This document shows, piece by piece, positions 1-9,349 of a stretch of 32,080 bases of DNA (the stretch's first letter is position 1; every line of letters starts with the position of its first letter). The position numbers and the translations under genes are program-made. Source of the stretch: an uncultured Prevotellaceae bacterium (GTDB lineage Bacteria > Bacteroidota > Bacteroidia > Bacteroidales > Bacteroidaceae); assembly GCA_946541275.1 (NCBI GenBank), contig CAMNJH010000012.1:1-32080 (forward strand), read 5' to 3'. A model generated the notes under the pieces. That model was not told where the DNA came from. It did not search any database and worked only from the letters and a program-made list of their open reading frames with translations.

Positions 1-831
1 GCCCTTCAGCTGTCGAACTTCACCATCCTGAATGCCCACGATGTGGTGAAAGGACTGACGGGCACGAAGAATCTTTTCAACAAGGACATCCTGAAACGTG
101 TCAACGATGGCCGTATTGTGAAAATTGGCATGGAAGGCAACTTCGACACAGAGATGATTCTGGCTGCCAACCCTGACGTAATCTTCATCTCGCCATTCAA
201 ACGCGGCGGCTATGATGCCATTCAAGAGACGGGCATCACACTGGTTCCCCATCTGGGCTACCAGGAACTGGACCCGCTGGGACAGGCCGAATGGATAAAG
301 TTCGTGGGTATGTTCATTGGCAAGGAGAAGGAAGCCGATGAGATATTCAGAGGCATTGAGCAACGCTACAACGAGCTGAAACAGAAGATGCAGACCGCCG
401 AACACCGCCCCACCGTGACTAGCGGCGAAATGCATTATGGCACCTGGCATGCCGTAGGCGGCAAGAACTACCTTGCGCAGATTTTCCGCGACGCCGGCGC
501 CGACTATGTGATACAAGACGACGAGACAGCAGGCGAGAACCTGGAGTTTGAGAAGATGTACGCCCTGGCCGCCGAGGCCGACTACTGGCGCATTCTGAAC
601 AGCTATCCCGGTGAGTTCTCCTATGAAGCTCTTAAAGCTTCTGAACCCCGCAACGAGCTGTTTCGCGCCTTCCGTGAGAAGAAAGTCATCTACTGCAACA
701 TGAAGCAGCAGCCCTATTATGAGTTGTCGCCCGTTCAGCCTGACGTGCTGCTGAAGGATTTTGCAGCCATCTTCCATCCTGAGCTGGTAGAGTCCGACTA
801 CGAACCCACCTACTATCGCCTGTTGGAATGA
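1..831 (+). CDS. ABC transporter periplasmic substrate-binding protein (BtuF/FepB/FecB-like), 5' truncated by window edge
   Basis: Frame open from base 1 (ALQLSNFTILNAHDVVKGLTG...); 'AANPDVIFISPF' and overall pattern typical of type III substrate-binding proteins; stop overlaps the start of a FecCD permease. Confidence 0.85.
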   Translation, partial: ALQLSNFTILNAHDVVKGLTGTKNLFNKDILKRVNDGRIVKIGMEGNFDTEMILAANPDVIFISPFKRGGYDAIQETGITLVPHLGYQELDPLGQAEWIKFVGMFIGKEKEADEIFRGIEQRYNELKQKMQTAEHRPTVTSGEMHYGTWHAVGGKNYLAQIFRDAGADYVIQDDETAGENLEFEKMYALAAEADYWRILNSYPGEFSYEALKASEPRNELFRAFREKKVIYCNMKQQPYYELSPVQPDVLLKDFAAIFHPELVESDYEPTYYRLLE

Positions 832-1859
832 AGCGCACATTCCCCCTCATGCTGGTGCTTCTGATCGCCATTGCGGTCTTGCTGGTTGTCAACCTGCTCA
901 TTGGTTCAGTCAGCATACCCGTGAGTGGCGTGTGCAGCGTACTTGCTGGCGATGACAGCAACATCATCTGGTCAAACATCATCTGGAAATCCCGACTGCC
1001 GCAGGCGCTGACAGCCATCGCTGCAGGTGCCGGACTGGCGGTCAGCGGTTTGCAGATGCAAACGGTGTTTCGCAATCCGCTGGCAGGCCCGTCAGTGCTA
1101 GGCATCTCCAATGGCTCGGCGCTGGGCGTGGCTTTCGTAGTGCTGCTATCAGGCAAGCTGGGGGGTGTAGCACTTAGCCGACTGGGCTATCTGGGCGACG
1201 CAGCCATGTCGGTGGCCGCCATTGTAGGCGCACTTGCCGTCATGCTGCTCATCATCTGGGTCTCACAAAAAGTGAAAGGCAATGTCACGTTGCTCATTAT
1301 CGGCGTGATGATAGGCTACTTGGCCAATGCCATCATTGGCGTGCTGAAATTCCTCTCGCCCGAGGAAGATGTGAAGGCTTTCGTTGTGTGGGGACTGGGC
1401 TCCTTCTCGCGTGTGTCAGGCAATGAGATGTTGCTATTCATCACACTGATGTGCCTGCTGATTCCGCTCAGCTTCCTGCTGGTGAAGCCTATGAACCTTC
1501 TGCTGTTGGGCGACCGCTATGCTAGCAATCTGGGGCTGAACATTCGCCGCGCCCGACTGCTGGTCATCACCTGCTCTGGCGTGCTGGTAGCCATTGTCAC
1601 GGCCTATTGCGGCCCCATCATGTTTATCGGTCTGGCCGTACCCCACTTGGCACGCGCCATCTTCCGCACTTCCGACCATCGCATCCTAATGCCCGCTACG
1701 GCCCTCTGTGGAGCCGTTCTGGCGCTGGTGTGCAACTTCATTGCCCGCATGCCGGGTTTCGAGGGGGCTCTGCCGGTCAACTCTGTCACAGCGCTCGTGG
1801 GCGCTCCCGTCATTGCTGCTGTCCTCTTCGGGCGCAGGAAAGACGACATCGGCGAGTAA
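828..1859 (+). CDS. FecCD-family iron/cobalamin ABC transporter permease
   Basis: Hydrophobic multi-TM protein with FecCD hallmarks (SRLPQALTAIAAGAGLAVSGLQMQTVFRNPLAGPSVLGISNGSALG; GPIMFIGLAVPHLAR); ATGA overlap with upstream SBP. Confidence 0.95.
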   Translation: MKRTFPLMLVLLIAIAVLLVVNLLIGSVSIPVSGVCSVLAGDDSNIIWSNIIWKSRLPQALTAIAAGAGLAVSGLQMQTVFRNPLAGPSVLGISNGSALGVAFVVLLSGKLGGVALSRLGYLGDAAMSVAAIVGALAVMLLIIWVSQKVKGNVTLLIIGVMIGYLANAIIGVLKFLSPEEDVKAFVVWGLGSFSRVSGNEMLLFITLMCLLIPLSFLLVKPMNLLLLGDRYASNLGLNIRRARLLVITCSGVLVAIVTAYCGPIMFIGLAVPHLARAIFRTSDHRILMPATALCGAVLALVCNFIARMPGFEGALPVNSVTALVGAPVIAAVLFGRRKDDIGE

Positions 1860-1906
1860 AAGGAGTTGCCGAGAACATTCGACAGCAGCCAAATCTTTGA
1901 CATTTA

Positions 1907-1938
1907 TTTGGCCGTCTGCGAAATAATCGCTACCTTTG
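1907..1938 (+). promoter_or_regulatory. Bacteroidetes-type promoter (-33 TTTG / -7 TACCTTTG, 20-bp spacer)
   Basis: TTTG 1907-1910 and TACCTTTG 1931-1938, 20 nt upstream of ATG 1959. Confidence 0.75.
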
Positions 1939-1958
1939 CACCCAAATTCATCATCGCT

Positions 1959-2990
1959 ATGAAAATCTTAGTGACTGGAGCCAGCGGTTTCATTGGCTCG
2001 TTCATTGTGGAAGAGGCCCTGCGCCAGGGCATGGAGACATGGGCAGCTATGAGGGGCAGCAGCTCCAAGCAGTTCCTGCAAGACGAACGCATACACTTCA
2101 TTGAATTGAACCTGTCCAGCCAGAAAGACCTGGAAGCCCAGCTCTCAGGCCATGAGTTCGACTATGTGGTGCATGCCGCAGGCGTGACGAAGTGTCTGCG
2201 CAAGGAAGATTTTTACCGCATCAACACCGAAGGCACAAAGAACCTGGTACGGGCGCTGATGGCATTGAAGATGCCCATCAAACGCTTTGTCTACATCAGC
2301 TCACTAAGTATCTACGGAGCCATACGCGAGCAGCAGCCCTACACGGAGATACGCGAAGACGATACGCCCCACCCCAACACGGACTACGGACGGAGCAAGT
2401 TGCAGGCCGAGCAGTGGCTGGATGCCCTGAACAGCGCCGACGAGAGCCGTCCCTATCGGGAGGAGGTGGGCGAATTCCCCTATGTGGTTCTCCGCCCCAC
2501 CGGCGTCTATGGTCCACGCGAACGCGACTATTTTCTCATGGCAAAGAGCATCAAGCAGCACAGCGACTTTGCTGTGGGCTACAAGCAGCAGGACATCACC
2601 TTCGTCTATGTGCTCGATGTAGTGCAGGCCGTATTCCTGGCTTGTGAATGGGGAAAGACGGGCCGCAAGTATTTCCTCAGCGATGGTGAGGTGTATCAGT
2701 CAACCACCTTCAGCGACCTCATACGCGAAGAGTTGGGCCACCCATGGTGGATTCGCATCAAAGCCCCCATCTGGGTCCTGCGCGTAGTCACCTTCTTTGG
2801 CGACAAGATAGGCCACATGACGGGTAAGATTTCTGCCCTGAACAATGACAAATACCACATTCTGAAGCAGCGCAACTGGCGGTGCGACATTGAGCCGGCT
2901 CGCCGCGAACTGGGCTATGAGCCCCTGTACCCCCTGGAGCAAGGTGTCAAGATGACCATCAGGTGGTACAAGGAGAATGGGTGGCTTTGA
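1959..2990 (+). CDS. NAD(P)-dependent epimerase/dehydratase (extended SDR)
   Basis: MKILVTGASGFIGSFIVEEAL Rossmann GxxGxxG; YGRSK active-site YxxxK; start reassigned from 1866 to ATG 1959 downstream of promoter. Confidence 0.9.
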   Translation: MKILVTGASGFIGSFIVEEALRQGMETWAAMRGSSSKQFLQDERIHFIELNLSSQKDLEAQLSGHEFDYVVHAAGVTKCLRKEDFYRINTEGTKNLVRALMALKMPIKRFVYISSLSIYGAIREQQPYTEIREDDTPHPNTDYGRSKLQAEQWLDALNSADESRPYREEVGEFPYVVLRPTGVYGPRERDYFLMAKSIKQHSDFAVGYKQQDITFVYVLDVVQAVFLACEWGKTGRKYFLSDGEVYQSTTFSDLIREELGHPWWIRIKAPIWVLRVVTFFGDKIGHMTGKISALNNDKYHILKQRNWRCDIEPARRELGYEPLYPLEQGVKMTIRWYKENGWL

Positions 2991-3010
2991 GCTAACAAGA
3001 GAAATAAGAA

Positions 3011-4027
3011 ATGAAGAATGAGGCCAATCATAACGGGAAGCAGCTGGCTGACGACCTGACTGCCAGAAGCGGCATGCTTAGTCGTGGCCGCTACTCATCC
3101 CCCACCCTTCATTCATCATTGTATCTGTTCGAGTGGGCCATGCTGGCCTACACCCTTTTCACCCTGCTGCTCATGGCGGTGTTGTGGAACAGGCTGGTCA
3201 ATCCGCTGCCCATGCTGATGGGACGAGCCGGAGGTGTGGCCATGACGCTGGCCCTATGGCAGTTATACCGCTGGAAGCCCTCCAAGTGGACGGTTATGCT
3301 ACGTGCCTGCGGACAGCTGATGCTGCTGGGATGGTGGTACCCCGACACTTATGAGTTCAACCGCCTGTTCACCAATCTGGATTATCTGTTTGCCAGTGCC
3401 GAGCAGTCGCTCTTCGGTTGTCAGCCGGCGCTGCTCTTCTGCCAGCAATTCAGCTCGCCACTCATCAGCGAACCGCTCTGTCTGGGCTATTTCAGCTACT
3501 ATCCCATGATAGCGGCCGTATCCTTCTTCTTTCTTATCCGCCACTACGAGCGCTTCACTTATGCTGTATTCATCATTCTGGCCTCGTTCTTCCTGTTCTA
3601 CGTCATTTTTATCTTCCTTCCCGTGGCAGGACCGCAATTCTACTATGAGGCGATAGGCACCGACCAGATAGCCCAGGGCATTTTCCCCCAGCTGGGGTAC
3701 TACTTCCAATTCCACCAGGAAGCGCTGCCCATTCCTGGTGACGGTCTGTTCCACGACCTGGTTCAGCAGGCCCACGATGCTGGCGAACGGCCAACGGCAG
3801 CTTTCCCCTCCAGCCATGTAGGCATCTCGGTGGTGCTGCTCTGGCTGGCTTGGGAGACTCGCTCCAAATGGCTGTTCCTGCCCCTGCTGATTTTGTCGGT
3901 ACTCATGTTCTTTGCCACGTTCTACATTCAGGCACATTATGCCATCGACGCCGTGGCAGGAATCTTTGTCGGCACGGCCATGTATTTCCTACTCCGTCTT
4001 TGTTGGAACAAGCTGCAAAAAGGCTGA
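3011..4027 (+). CDS. PAP2-superfamily membrane protein, Aur1/inositol-phosphorylceramide-synthase-like
   Basis: Multi-TM; PAP2 motifs 'AAFPSSHVGISVVLL' and 'QAHYAIDAVAGIFVG'; N-terminal ~35 aa uncertain. Confidence 0.75.
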   Translation: MKNEANHNGKQLADDLTARSGMLSRGRYSSPTLHSSLYLFEWAMLAYTLFTLLLMAVLWNRLVNPLPMLMGRAGGVAMTLALWQLYRWKPSKWTVMLRACGQLMLLGWWYPDTYEFNRLFTNLDYLFASAEQSLFGCQPALLFCQQFSSPLISEPLCLGYFSYYPMIAAVSFFFLIRHYERFTYAVFIILASFFLFYVIFIFLPVAGPQFYYEAIGTDQIAQGIFPQLGYYFQFHQEALPIPGDGLFHDLVQQAHDAGERPTAAFPSSHVGISVVLLWLAWETRSKWLFLPLLILSVLMFFATFYIQAHYAIDAVAGIFVGTAMYFLLRLCWNKLQKG

Positions 4028-4096
4028 CCCAGCCTTTTTGAAACGTATTTGCAAATCTATGCAACAAACGGCCAAAACTGTTTTCCCTTTTTGCCG

Positions 4097-4104
4097 TACC
4101 TTTG
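4097..4104 (+). promoter_or_regulatory. Bacteroidetes -7 element (TACCTTTG) for the GH98 gene
   Basis: TACCTTTGC 29 nt upstream of ATG 4133; no good -33 TTTG at the expected position. Confidence 0.5.
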
Positions 4105-4132
4105 CACGGACATTACAAATTTACAAATACTT

Positions 4133-7100
4133 ATGAAAAAGAAATCCATCCTAGCACTTCGTTTCCTCATTTCGCTCATGTTGCTTTTGGCCTGCCAAAG
4201 CATCATGGCACAACAACGTCGCCCCATTGACAATGAGCATCCCCTGTGGCTGATCCATGTTGACGTGTGGTACAAGGCCGACCCGCAGAAAATCATCGAC
4301 CTCATCCCCGAAGACATCAGACCCTATGTGTGCATGAATCTGAGTCTGTCGTGCGGTTACGACAAAGACAAGAACGTGTACAAAATGCCGCAGTATGCCT
4401 TCCAGACCTACAAGTCGTGGGGCACCGTGTGCCAGAAGAACGGAGTTTGGTTCACCTGTCAGCCGGCCAGCGGCGGACATACCCACATACAGGATGACGA
4501 CCTGCCCATGTTCGAGTTCTTCTTCAAGCAGTTCCCCAATTTTCTGGGCTGGAACTACGCCGAACAGTTCTGGGGCTTCGACGAGGCTGGCGACATGAGC
4601 TCCAGCACGCAGACAGCTCGCTGGGCTTTGTTTGCCAAGCTGGTGGAGATGTCACATCAGTACGGCGGTTTCCTCACCGTATCCTTCTGTGGAAACATCT
4701 GGAGCCATCCGCTGAACCCGCTCGGACAGATGAAGCGTGAGCCAAAGCTCCTGGAAGCCTGCAAAAAATATCCTGAAGCCATTCTCTGGCTCTATAAGTA
4801 CACCACCAGCTCCTGCTTCTACAACAACGAGAGCGTCACCTTTGGTCCCTTCATCTCAGGCCTGGCCAACAACTACGGTGTGCGCTATGACAACTGCGGT
4901 TGGAACGGAGCGCTTGACGCCATCTTGGGCGAAAACCACGGCAAGAAATATCCCGGTGCTGCCGGCATCGGAACCGTGATGGAGCAGAGCTGCGTCAACG
5001 GCGGTGCCGTCTGGGACGGCCCTGAGCTGACCTGGCGTGAAGAGTGCTTCCATGAAATCAACCAGAGCACCGTTGACGGCTACAAGCGTCGCAACTGGGG
5101 CCGTTTCCCCAACTTCAACGGTGTCTGGGCCGACATGTTCCGCAAGATTATTGACGGCACCATGTACATCCCCAGCCGTGAAGAGGTGGTTGGCAAGACC
5201 AAGATTGTTGTCATCAACGACAAGACCAGCGGCAACGACGAGGACAAATACGCCACATGGGGCTCGCTCTACGACGGGCTCTACAAGCAGACCGACCCCT
5301 TCAACCGCGGCAATGGACAGTGGATGGACAACTTCTGCTACTTTAAGTCAACGGGCCGCTACGGCACTATCCCCATGGTGACGGGGCTCTACGACGACCT
5401 GGCCAGGTCTATTCCCGTACAGGTAAAGAAATCCAACTATACATCGCGCTGGGGAAGCAATTCCAAGAAGCAGGCCGACTTCAGGGAGCAATACCCCGAG
5501 GTGAGCAAAGGCGACCTCTATGTGAACCGCTACCGCAACCAGCTGGTCACCTATACGCCTTACACTTATTTGAATAAGAAGACCTCGGCCAGCGCCACCA
5601 TTCCCCTGCAGTACAACACCTGCGACACGCTGGTGCTGACCTACGACAAGCTATCGGGCGGCGTCATCCGTGAGTTCAGTGACCATATTGACTTCTACCT
5701 GAACAACTACCGCAACGACACCACCACCCAGCGCACCGACGTCATCACACTGAAGGGTGTAGCTGCCGAGCCCACCTTCACCCTGACCAAGCATGCCAAC
5801 ACCACTGGCGGGACCACCACCACCGCCTATGACGCCGAATCGCAGTCCTACACGCTCACCGTGAAGCACCTGGGAGGCGTTGACCTGACCATCAACTGTT
5901 CCGGCAATGCCGACCGCTCCGAGGGCCCCGACGACCCCATCGCCATCAACCCGCTGCCACTGCCCAAGCAGCCCGAGCTGTACCGTGGCGAAATACTCAT
6001 TGAAGGCGAGGACATGGACTTCAAGAACGTCAGCAACTGCTGCACCGACCCCTACAACTGGTATCCCAACGTTCGCGGCCACTCTGGCAACGGCTTTGTC
6101 GACATGGGCACCAACAGCACCGGAGCCCTGCGCCACCAGCTGAAGCTGGCCGCCGGACAGGAGGGCAGCTACTACGTCAGCGTGCGCTATACCTGCACAT
6201 CAAAGACTGGAAACATCTCCATCAACGTGAACGGCAACCGCCAGAACGTGAGATGCGAGAAGACCGCCACCAACGAATGGCGCTGGGCCACCATGGAGGC
6301 CACCATGAAGGAGGGCACCAACAGCCTGGTCCTCATCAATGCTGGCTCCCTGCCCATGTACATCGACCAGATCAGCTACCGTCCCACCGACGTGGAGCCC
6401 ATGAAGTACCTGGTCACCGTCCGCGACGCTGAGCATGGCACCATCGTGGCCGACAAGCAGGAGGCTGCCGAGGGCGACACCATCACGTTGAGCGTCACAC
6501 CCGATGAGGGCTGCCGACTGAAGGAGCTGCGCCTGGTGAATTCTGTATTCTACACGCTGTCACGCACTATCGCCGTCAACGGCGACAACGAGGTAACCTT
6601 CGTCATGCCCAACGACAATGTGACGCTGCAACCCGTCTTCGCCGACATGAGCATTGCCTACAAGCTGGACTTTGCCAACGTGAGCAATGGCACCATGCCC
6701 GAGGGATGGCGCTGCGTACAAGAGAACAATGACGTGCACGAGTATCCCAACAGCTTCGGCCAGGGAGCCCGCACCTTCAGCGGCTTCTCAGGCTATCAGG
6801 GCAAGGCCCTCTACTGGCGCAACGACCGCGCAGAGTATGGCCGGCAGGCCTCCTATCGTCTGTCCCTGGAGCCCGGCAGCTACAAGCTCACCTTTGCCAT
6901 GGCCGCTTGGAAGGAAAGCCCGAATTACAAGGTGCAGCTGCTCAATCTGCAGACGGGCAGCGCCGTTGTCACCTCCGATATCTATACCGCCAGTCCCAAT
7001 GCCAACGGCAGCACCTCGGCCAACCTGCGGTCTGCCGTCAGCCGTACGCTTGAGTTCGACGTCACCCAGAAGGGCAACTACGTCATCAGCTTCACCGACG

Positions 7101-7315
7101 AGACCTCGGGCGGAGGATACCACGAGTTCCTGCTGCTCGACTGCCGCCTGACCATCGTGCCCACGTCTGATGCCATTGCCGGCGTGCCCCAGTCCGTTGA
7201 GGGCCCCACCACCGTCTACGACATGATGGGCCGCAGGCAGACCAGCACACGTCGCGGACAGGTGCTACTGCTGCGTTCTGCCGACGGCTCCGTGCGCAAA
7301 GTACTGGCCAAGTAA
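4133..7315 (+). CDS. Secreted GH98-type glycoside hydrolase with CBM6/35-like and InlB-type repeat-like C-terminal modules
   Basis: Signal peptide MKKKSILALRFLISLMLLLACQSIMAQQ; GH98-like core (HPLWLIHVDVWYKADPQKIIDLIPEDIRPYVCMNLSLSCGYD...GGHTHIQDDD...NFLGWNYAEQFWGFDE...KYTTSSCFYNNESVTFGPF); 'EILIEGEDMDF...' CBM-like; 'YLVTVRDAEHGTIVADKQEAAEGDTITLSVTPDEG' repeat-like; start moved from 4049 to 4133. Confidence 0.85.
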   Translation: MKKKSILALRFLISLMLLLACQSIMAQQRRPIDNEHPLWLIHVDVWYKADPQKIIDLIPEDIRPYVCMNLSLSCGYDKDKNVYKMPQYAFQTYKSWGTVCQKNGVWFTCQPASGGHTHIQDDDLPMFEFFFKQFPNFLGWNYAEQFWGFDEAGDMSSSTQTARWALFAKLVEMSHQYGGFLTVSFCGNIWSHPLNPLGQMKREPKLLEACKKYPEAILWLYKYTTSSCFYNNESVTFGPFISGLANNYGVRYDNCGWNGALDAILGENHGKKYPGAAGIGTVMEQSCVNGGAVWDGPELTWREECFHEINQSTVDGYKRRNWGRFPNFNGVWADMFRKIIDGTMYIPSREEVVGKTKIVVINDKTSGNDEDKYATWGSLYDGLYKQTDPFNRGNGQWMDNFCYFKSTGRYGTIPMVTGLYDDLARSIPVQVKKSNYTSRWGSNSKKQADFREQYPEVSKGDLYVNRYRNQLVTYTPYTYLNKKTSASATIPLQYNTCDTLVLTYDKLSGGVIREFSDHIDFYLNNYRNDTTTQRTDVITLKGVAAEPTFTLTKHANTTGGTTTTAYDAESQSYTLTVKHLGGVDLTINCSGNADRSEGPDDPIAINPLPLPKQPELYRGEILIEGEDMDFKNVSNCCTDPYNWYPNVRGHSGNGFVDMGTNSTGALRHQLKLAAGQEGSYYVSVRYTCTSKTGNISINVNGNRQNVRCEKTATNEWRWATMEATMKEGTNSLVLINAGSLPMYIDQISYRPTDVEPMKYLVTVRDAEHGTIVADKQEAAEGDTITLSVTPDEGCRLKELRLVNSVFYTLSRTIAVNGDNEVTFVMPNDNVTLQPVFADMSIAYKLDFANVSNGTMPEGWRCVQENNDVHEYPNSFGQGARTFSGFSGYQGKALYWRNDRAEYGRQASYRLSLEPGSYKLTFAMAAWKESPNYKVQLLNLQTGSAVVTSDIYTASPNANGSTSANLRSAVSRTLEFDVTQKGNYVISFTDETSGGGYHEFLLLDCRLTIVPTSDAIAGVPQSVEGPTTVYDMMGRRQTSTRRGQVLLLRSADGSVRKVLAK

Positions 7316-7336
7316 CAACAAATTCACGCCCATTTA

Positions 7337-7368
7337 TTTGCTGCAATGCGAAAAAATGACTATCTTTG
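7337..7368 (+). promoter_or_regulatory. Bacteroidetes-type promoter for the lpxL-like gene
   Basis: TTTG 7337-7340, TATCTTTG 7361-7368, 20-bp spacer; only 8 nt to ATG 7377. Confidence 0.8.
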
Positions 7369-7376
7369 CAGCTAGA

Positions 7377-8339
7377 ATGAAGAAATTGGCGTATTATTTA
7401 CTGAAGGGCGTGGCCTACGCCCTTTCACTTCTACCCTTTTGGGCACTCTATGGAGTAGCCGATGTGTTCTTCGTGCTACTCTATTATTTATTCAGGTACA
7501 GGAGAAAGGTAGTCCGCAAGAACCTCACCTCGTCGTTCCCCGACAAGGACGAGCAGTTCATCAAGCACACGGAGCGGCGCTTCTACCGCTGGTTCTCCGA
7601 CACACTGTTCGAGGCGTTTAAACTGCTCTCCATCTCCGATGAGAAGCTGCTGCGCCACATCGAGTTTCGCAATACGGAGGAGATGGAGCTGGTGTTCGAC
7701 GAGGGCCGCGACCTGGCCGTCATGATGGGCCACTACGGCAACTGGGAGTGGATGACGGCCCTCGGGCTGGGATTCAAACGCTATCCCGAGGCCGTGATGG
7801 GCCTCATCTACCATCCCCTGCGCAGCGACCCCGCTGACTGGCTCTCCATCGACATCCGTTCAGCCCACGGCGGCGTCTGCATCAACAAGCGCCACGTGCT
7901 ACGCCATCTGATGGAGCTGAAGCGCGAAGGGCGCCGCTCGCTCTTCGGCTACGTCAGCGACCAGACGCCCAAGTGGGAAAACATACACCTTTGGCTGCCC
8001 TTCCTGAACCACGACACCCCCGTGTTCACAGGTGGCGAGCGCATCATGCGCAAGATGGACGATGGTGTGTTCTACGTAGACATGAGCCGTCCGCGCAGGG
8101 GCCACTACGTGGTCGAGTACAAGCTCATCAGCTTCCATGCAGCCCAAGAGGAGGAGTACGCCATCACGCGCCGCTTCTTCCAGATGCTGGAAGACAACAT
8201 CCACCGCGAGCCCGCCTACTACCTGTGGACACACAACCGCTGGAAGCGCACCCACGAAGAGTACAACGCCATCGTGGAGGACTGGCGCGAAAAGCACGGC
8301 AAAAACATACCATCACCCAACGACGCACCATCATCATGA
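7377..8339 (+). CDS. lpxL: Lipid A biosynthesis acyltransferase (LpxL/HtrB family)
   Basis: LPLAT pattern 'VMMGHYGNWEW' (HxxxxE-like), 'FGYVSDQTPKW', ~320 aa with N-terminal TM. Confidence 0.85.
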   Translation: MKKLAYYLLKGVAYALSLLPFWALYGVADVFFVLLYYLFRYRRKVVRKNLTSSFPDKDEQFIKHTERRFYRWFSDTLFEAFKLLSISDEKLLRHIEFRNTEEMELVFDEGRDLAVMMGHYGNWEWMTALGLGFKRYPEAVMGLIYHPLRSDPADWLSIDIRSAHGGVCINKRHVLRHLMELKREGRRSLFGYVSDQTPKWENIHLWLPFLNHDTPVFTGGERIMRKMDDGVFYVDMSRPRRGHYVVEYKLISFHAAQEEEYAITRRFFQMLEDNIHREPAYYLWTHNRWKRTHEEYNAIVEDWREKHGKNIPSPNDAPSS

Positions 8340-9343
8340 GCCAAGAAGGAATAGGCCGCAAACTATACTACACCCTGAACAGCGGTAAGAACCCCAAGTT
8401 CGTGTACTACATCAAGAACGCCATCCGCCAGGCTTGGCCCAAGACATGGCTGAACCTAGACAAGGAGCTGGCCAAGCTCGACCGCCGTCCTGACCGCGAC
8501 TACATCATGCAGCGGGTGGACTACTACTGCAGGCTCACCGCCAGCACTCCCTACGACCACGCGGAGTGGGCGCGGCAGTCCGTGGAACTGGGTCGCCAGC
8601 CCATGACCAGCCAGTCGGTCTACTACTACGACGCGCTGGAGATAGCACGCTGGTTCCCCCAACAGCTGCGCTGGATACTGAAGTCGGGCGACGTCGACTA
8701 TGTGCTGCCCCTGCCCTCCATCGTCAAGAGCCGCCCCATCCATGAGGAGAACAGCTTCAATGTCATGCTCAACTTGGAGAAAGTGCGCCACTTCCTCTTC
8801 GTCAACGACCGCAAGCCCTTCACCGCCAAGCGCGACGTGGCCATCTTCCGCGGAAAGATAGGCCAGCAGACCGGGCGCCCCGACCACATCAAGATGAACC
8901 GCTACGAGTTCGCCAAGCGCTTCTTCGGCCATCCTCTGTTCGACATTGGCGCCATCGGCCACCAGTTCCCCGAGTGGCAGACGCAGAAGCTCACCATCGG
9001 CGAGCACCTGGACTATAAGTTCATCATGTCACTCGAGGGCAACGACGTGGCCTCGAACCTGAAGTGGGTCATGTCATCCAACAGCATCGCCGTCACTCCG
9101 CCCCTTACCTGCGAGACGTGGTTCATGGAAGGCACCCTCAAGCCCGATTATCACTACATTGAAGTCAAGGCCGACTTCTCTGACATCGAGGAGAAGCTGC
9201 ACTACTACATCGACCATCCGCAGGAGGCCCAGCTCATTATCGACCACGCCCACCAGTACATCGACCAGTTCCGCGACAAGGAACGCGAGAAGCTCATCGC
9301 CCTCCTGGTGCTCAAGCGCTATCTGGACATTACCAACGCATAG
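8336..9343 (+). CDS. GT90/LpsA/CAP10-like glycosyltransferase
   Basis: 'VAIFRGKIGQQTGRPDHIKMNRYEFAKRFFGHPLFDIGAIG...EHLDYKFIMSLEGNDVASNLKWVMSSNSIAVTPP...ETWFMEGTLKPDYHYIEVKADFSDI' typical of GT90; ATGA overlap with lpxL; upstream extension to 7973 rejected. Confidence 0.85.
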   Translation: MSQEGIGRKLYYTLNSGKNPKFVYYIKNAIRQAWPKTWLNLDKELAKLDRRPDRDYIMQRVDYYCRLTASTPYDHAEWARQSVELGRQPMTSQSVYYYDALEIARWFPQQLRWILKSGDVDYVLPLPSIVKSRPIHEENSFNVMLNLEKVRHFLFVNDRKPFTAKRDVAIFRGKIGQQTGRPDHIKMNRYEFAKRFFGHPLFDIGAIGHQFPEWQTQKLTIGEHLDYKFIMSLEGNDVASNLKWVMSSNSIAVTPPLTCETWFMEGTLKPDYHYIEVKADFSDIEEKLHYYIDHPQEAQLIIDHAHQYIDQFRDKEREKLIALLVLKRYLDITNA

Positions 9344-9349
9344 TGCCGC

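Noticed and set aside
828-1859. Missing ATPase of the FecCD importer as an oddity
   Set aside because: The operon is cut by the window's left edge, and the ATPase may be upstream or elsewhere; nothing can be concluded.
3299-3937. Minus-strand 212-aa ORF opposite PAP2
   Set aside because: Antisense to a TM protein; translation lacks recognisable domains.
7973-8335. N-terminal extension of the GT90-like ORF upstream of ATG 8336
   Set aside because: Out-of-frame translation of the lpxL 3' end; the true start overlaps the lpxL stop (ATGA).
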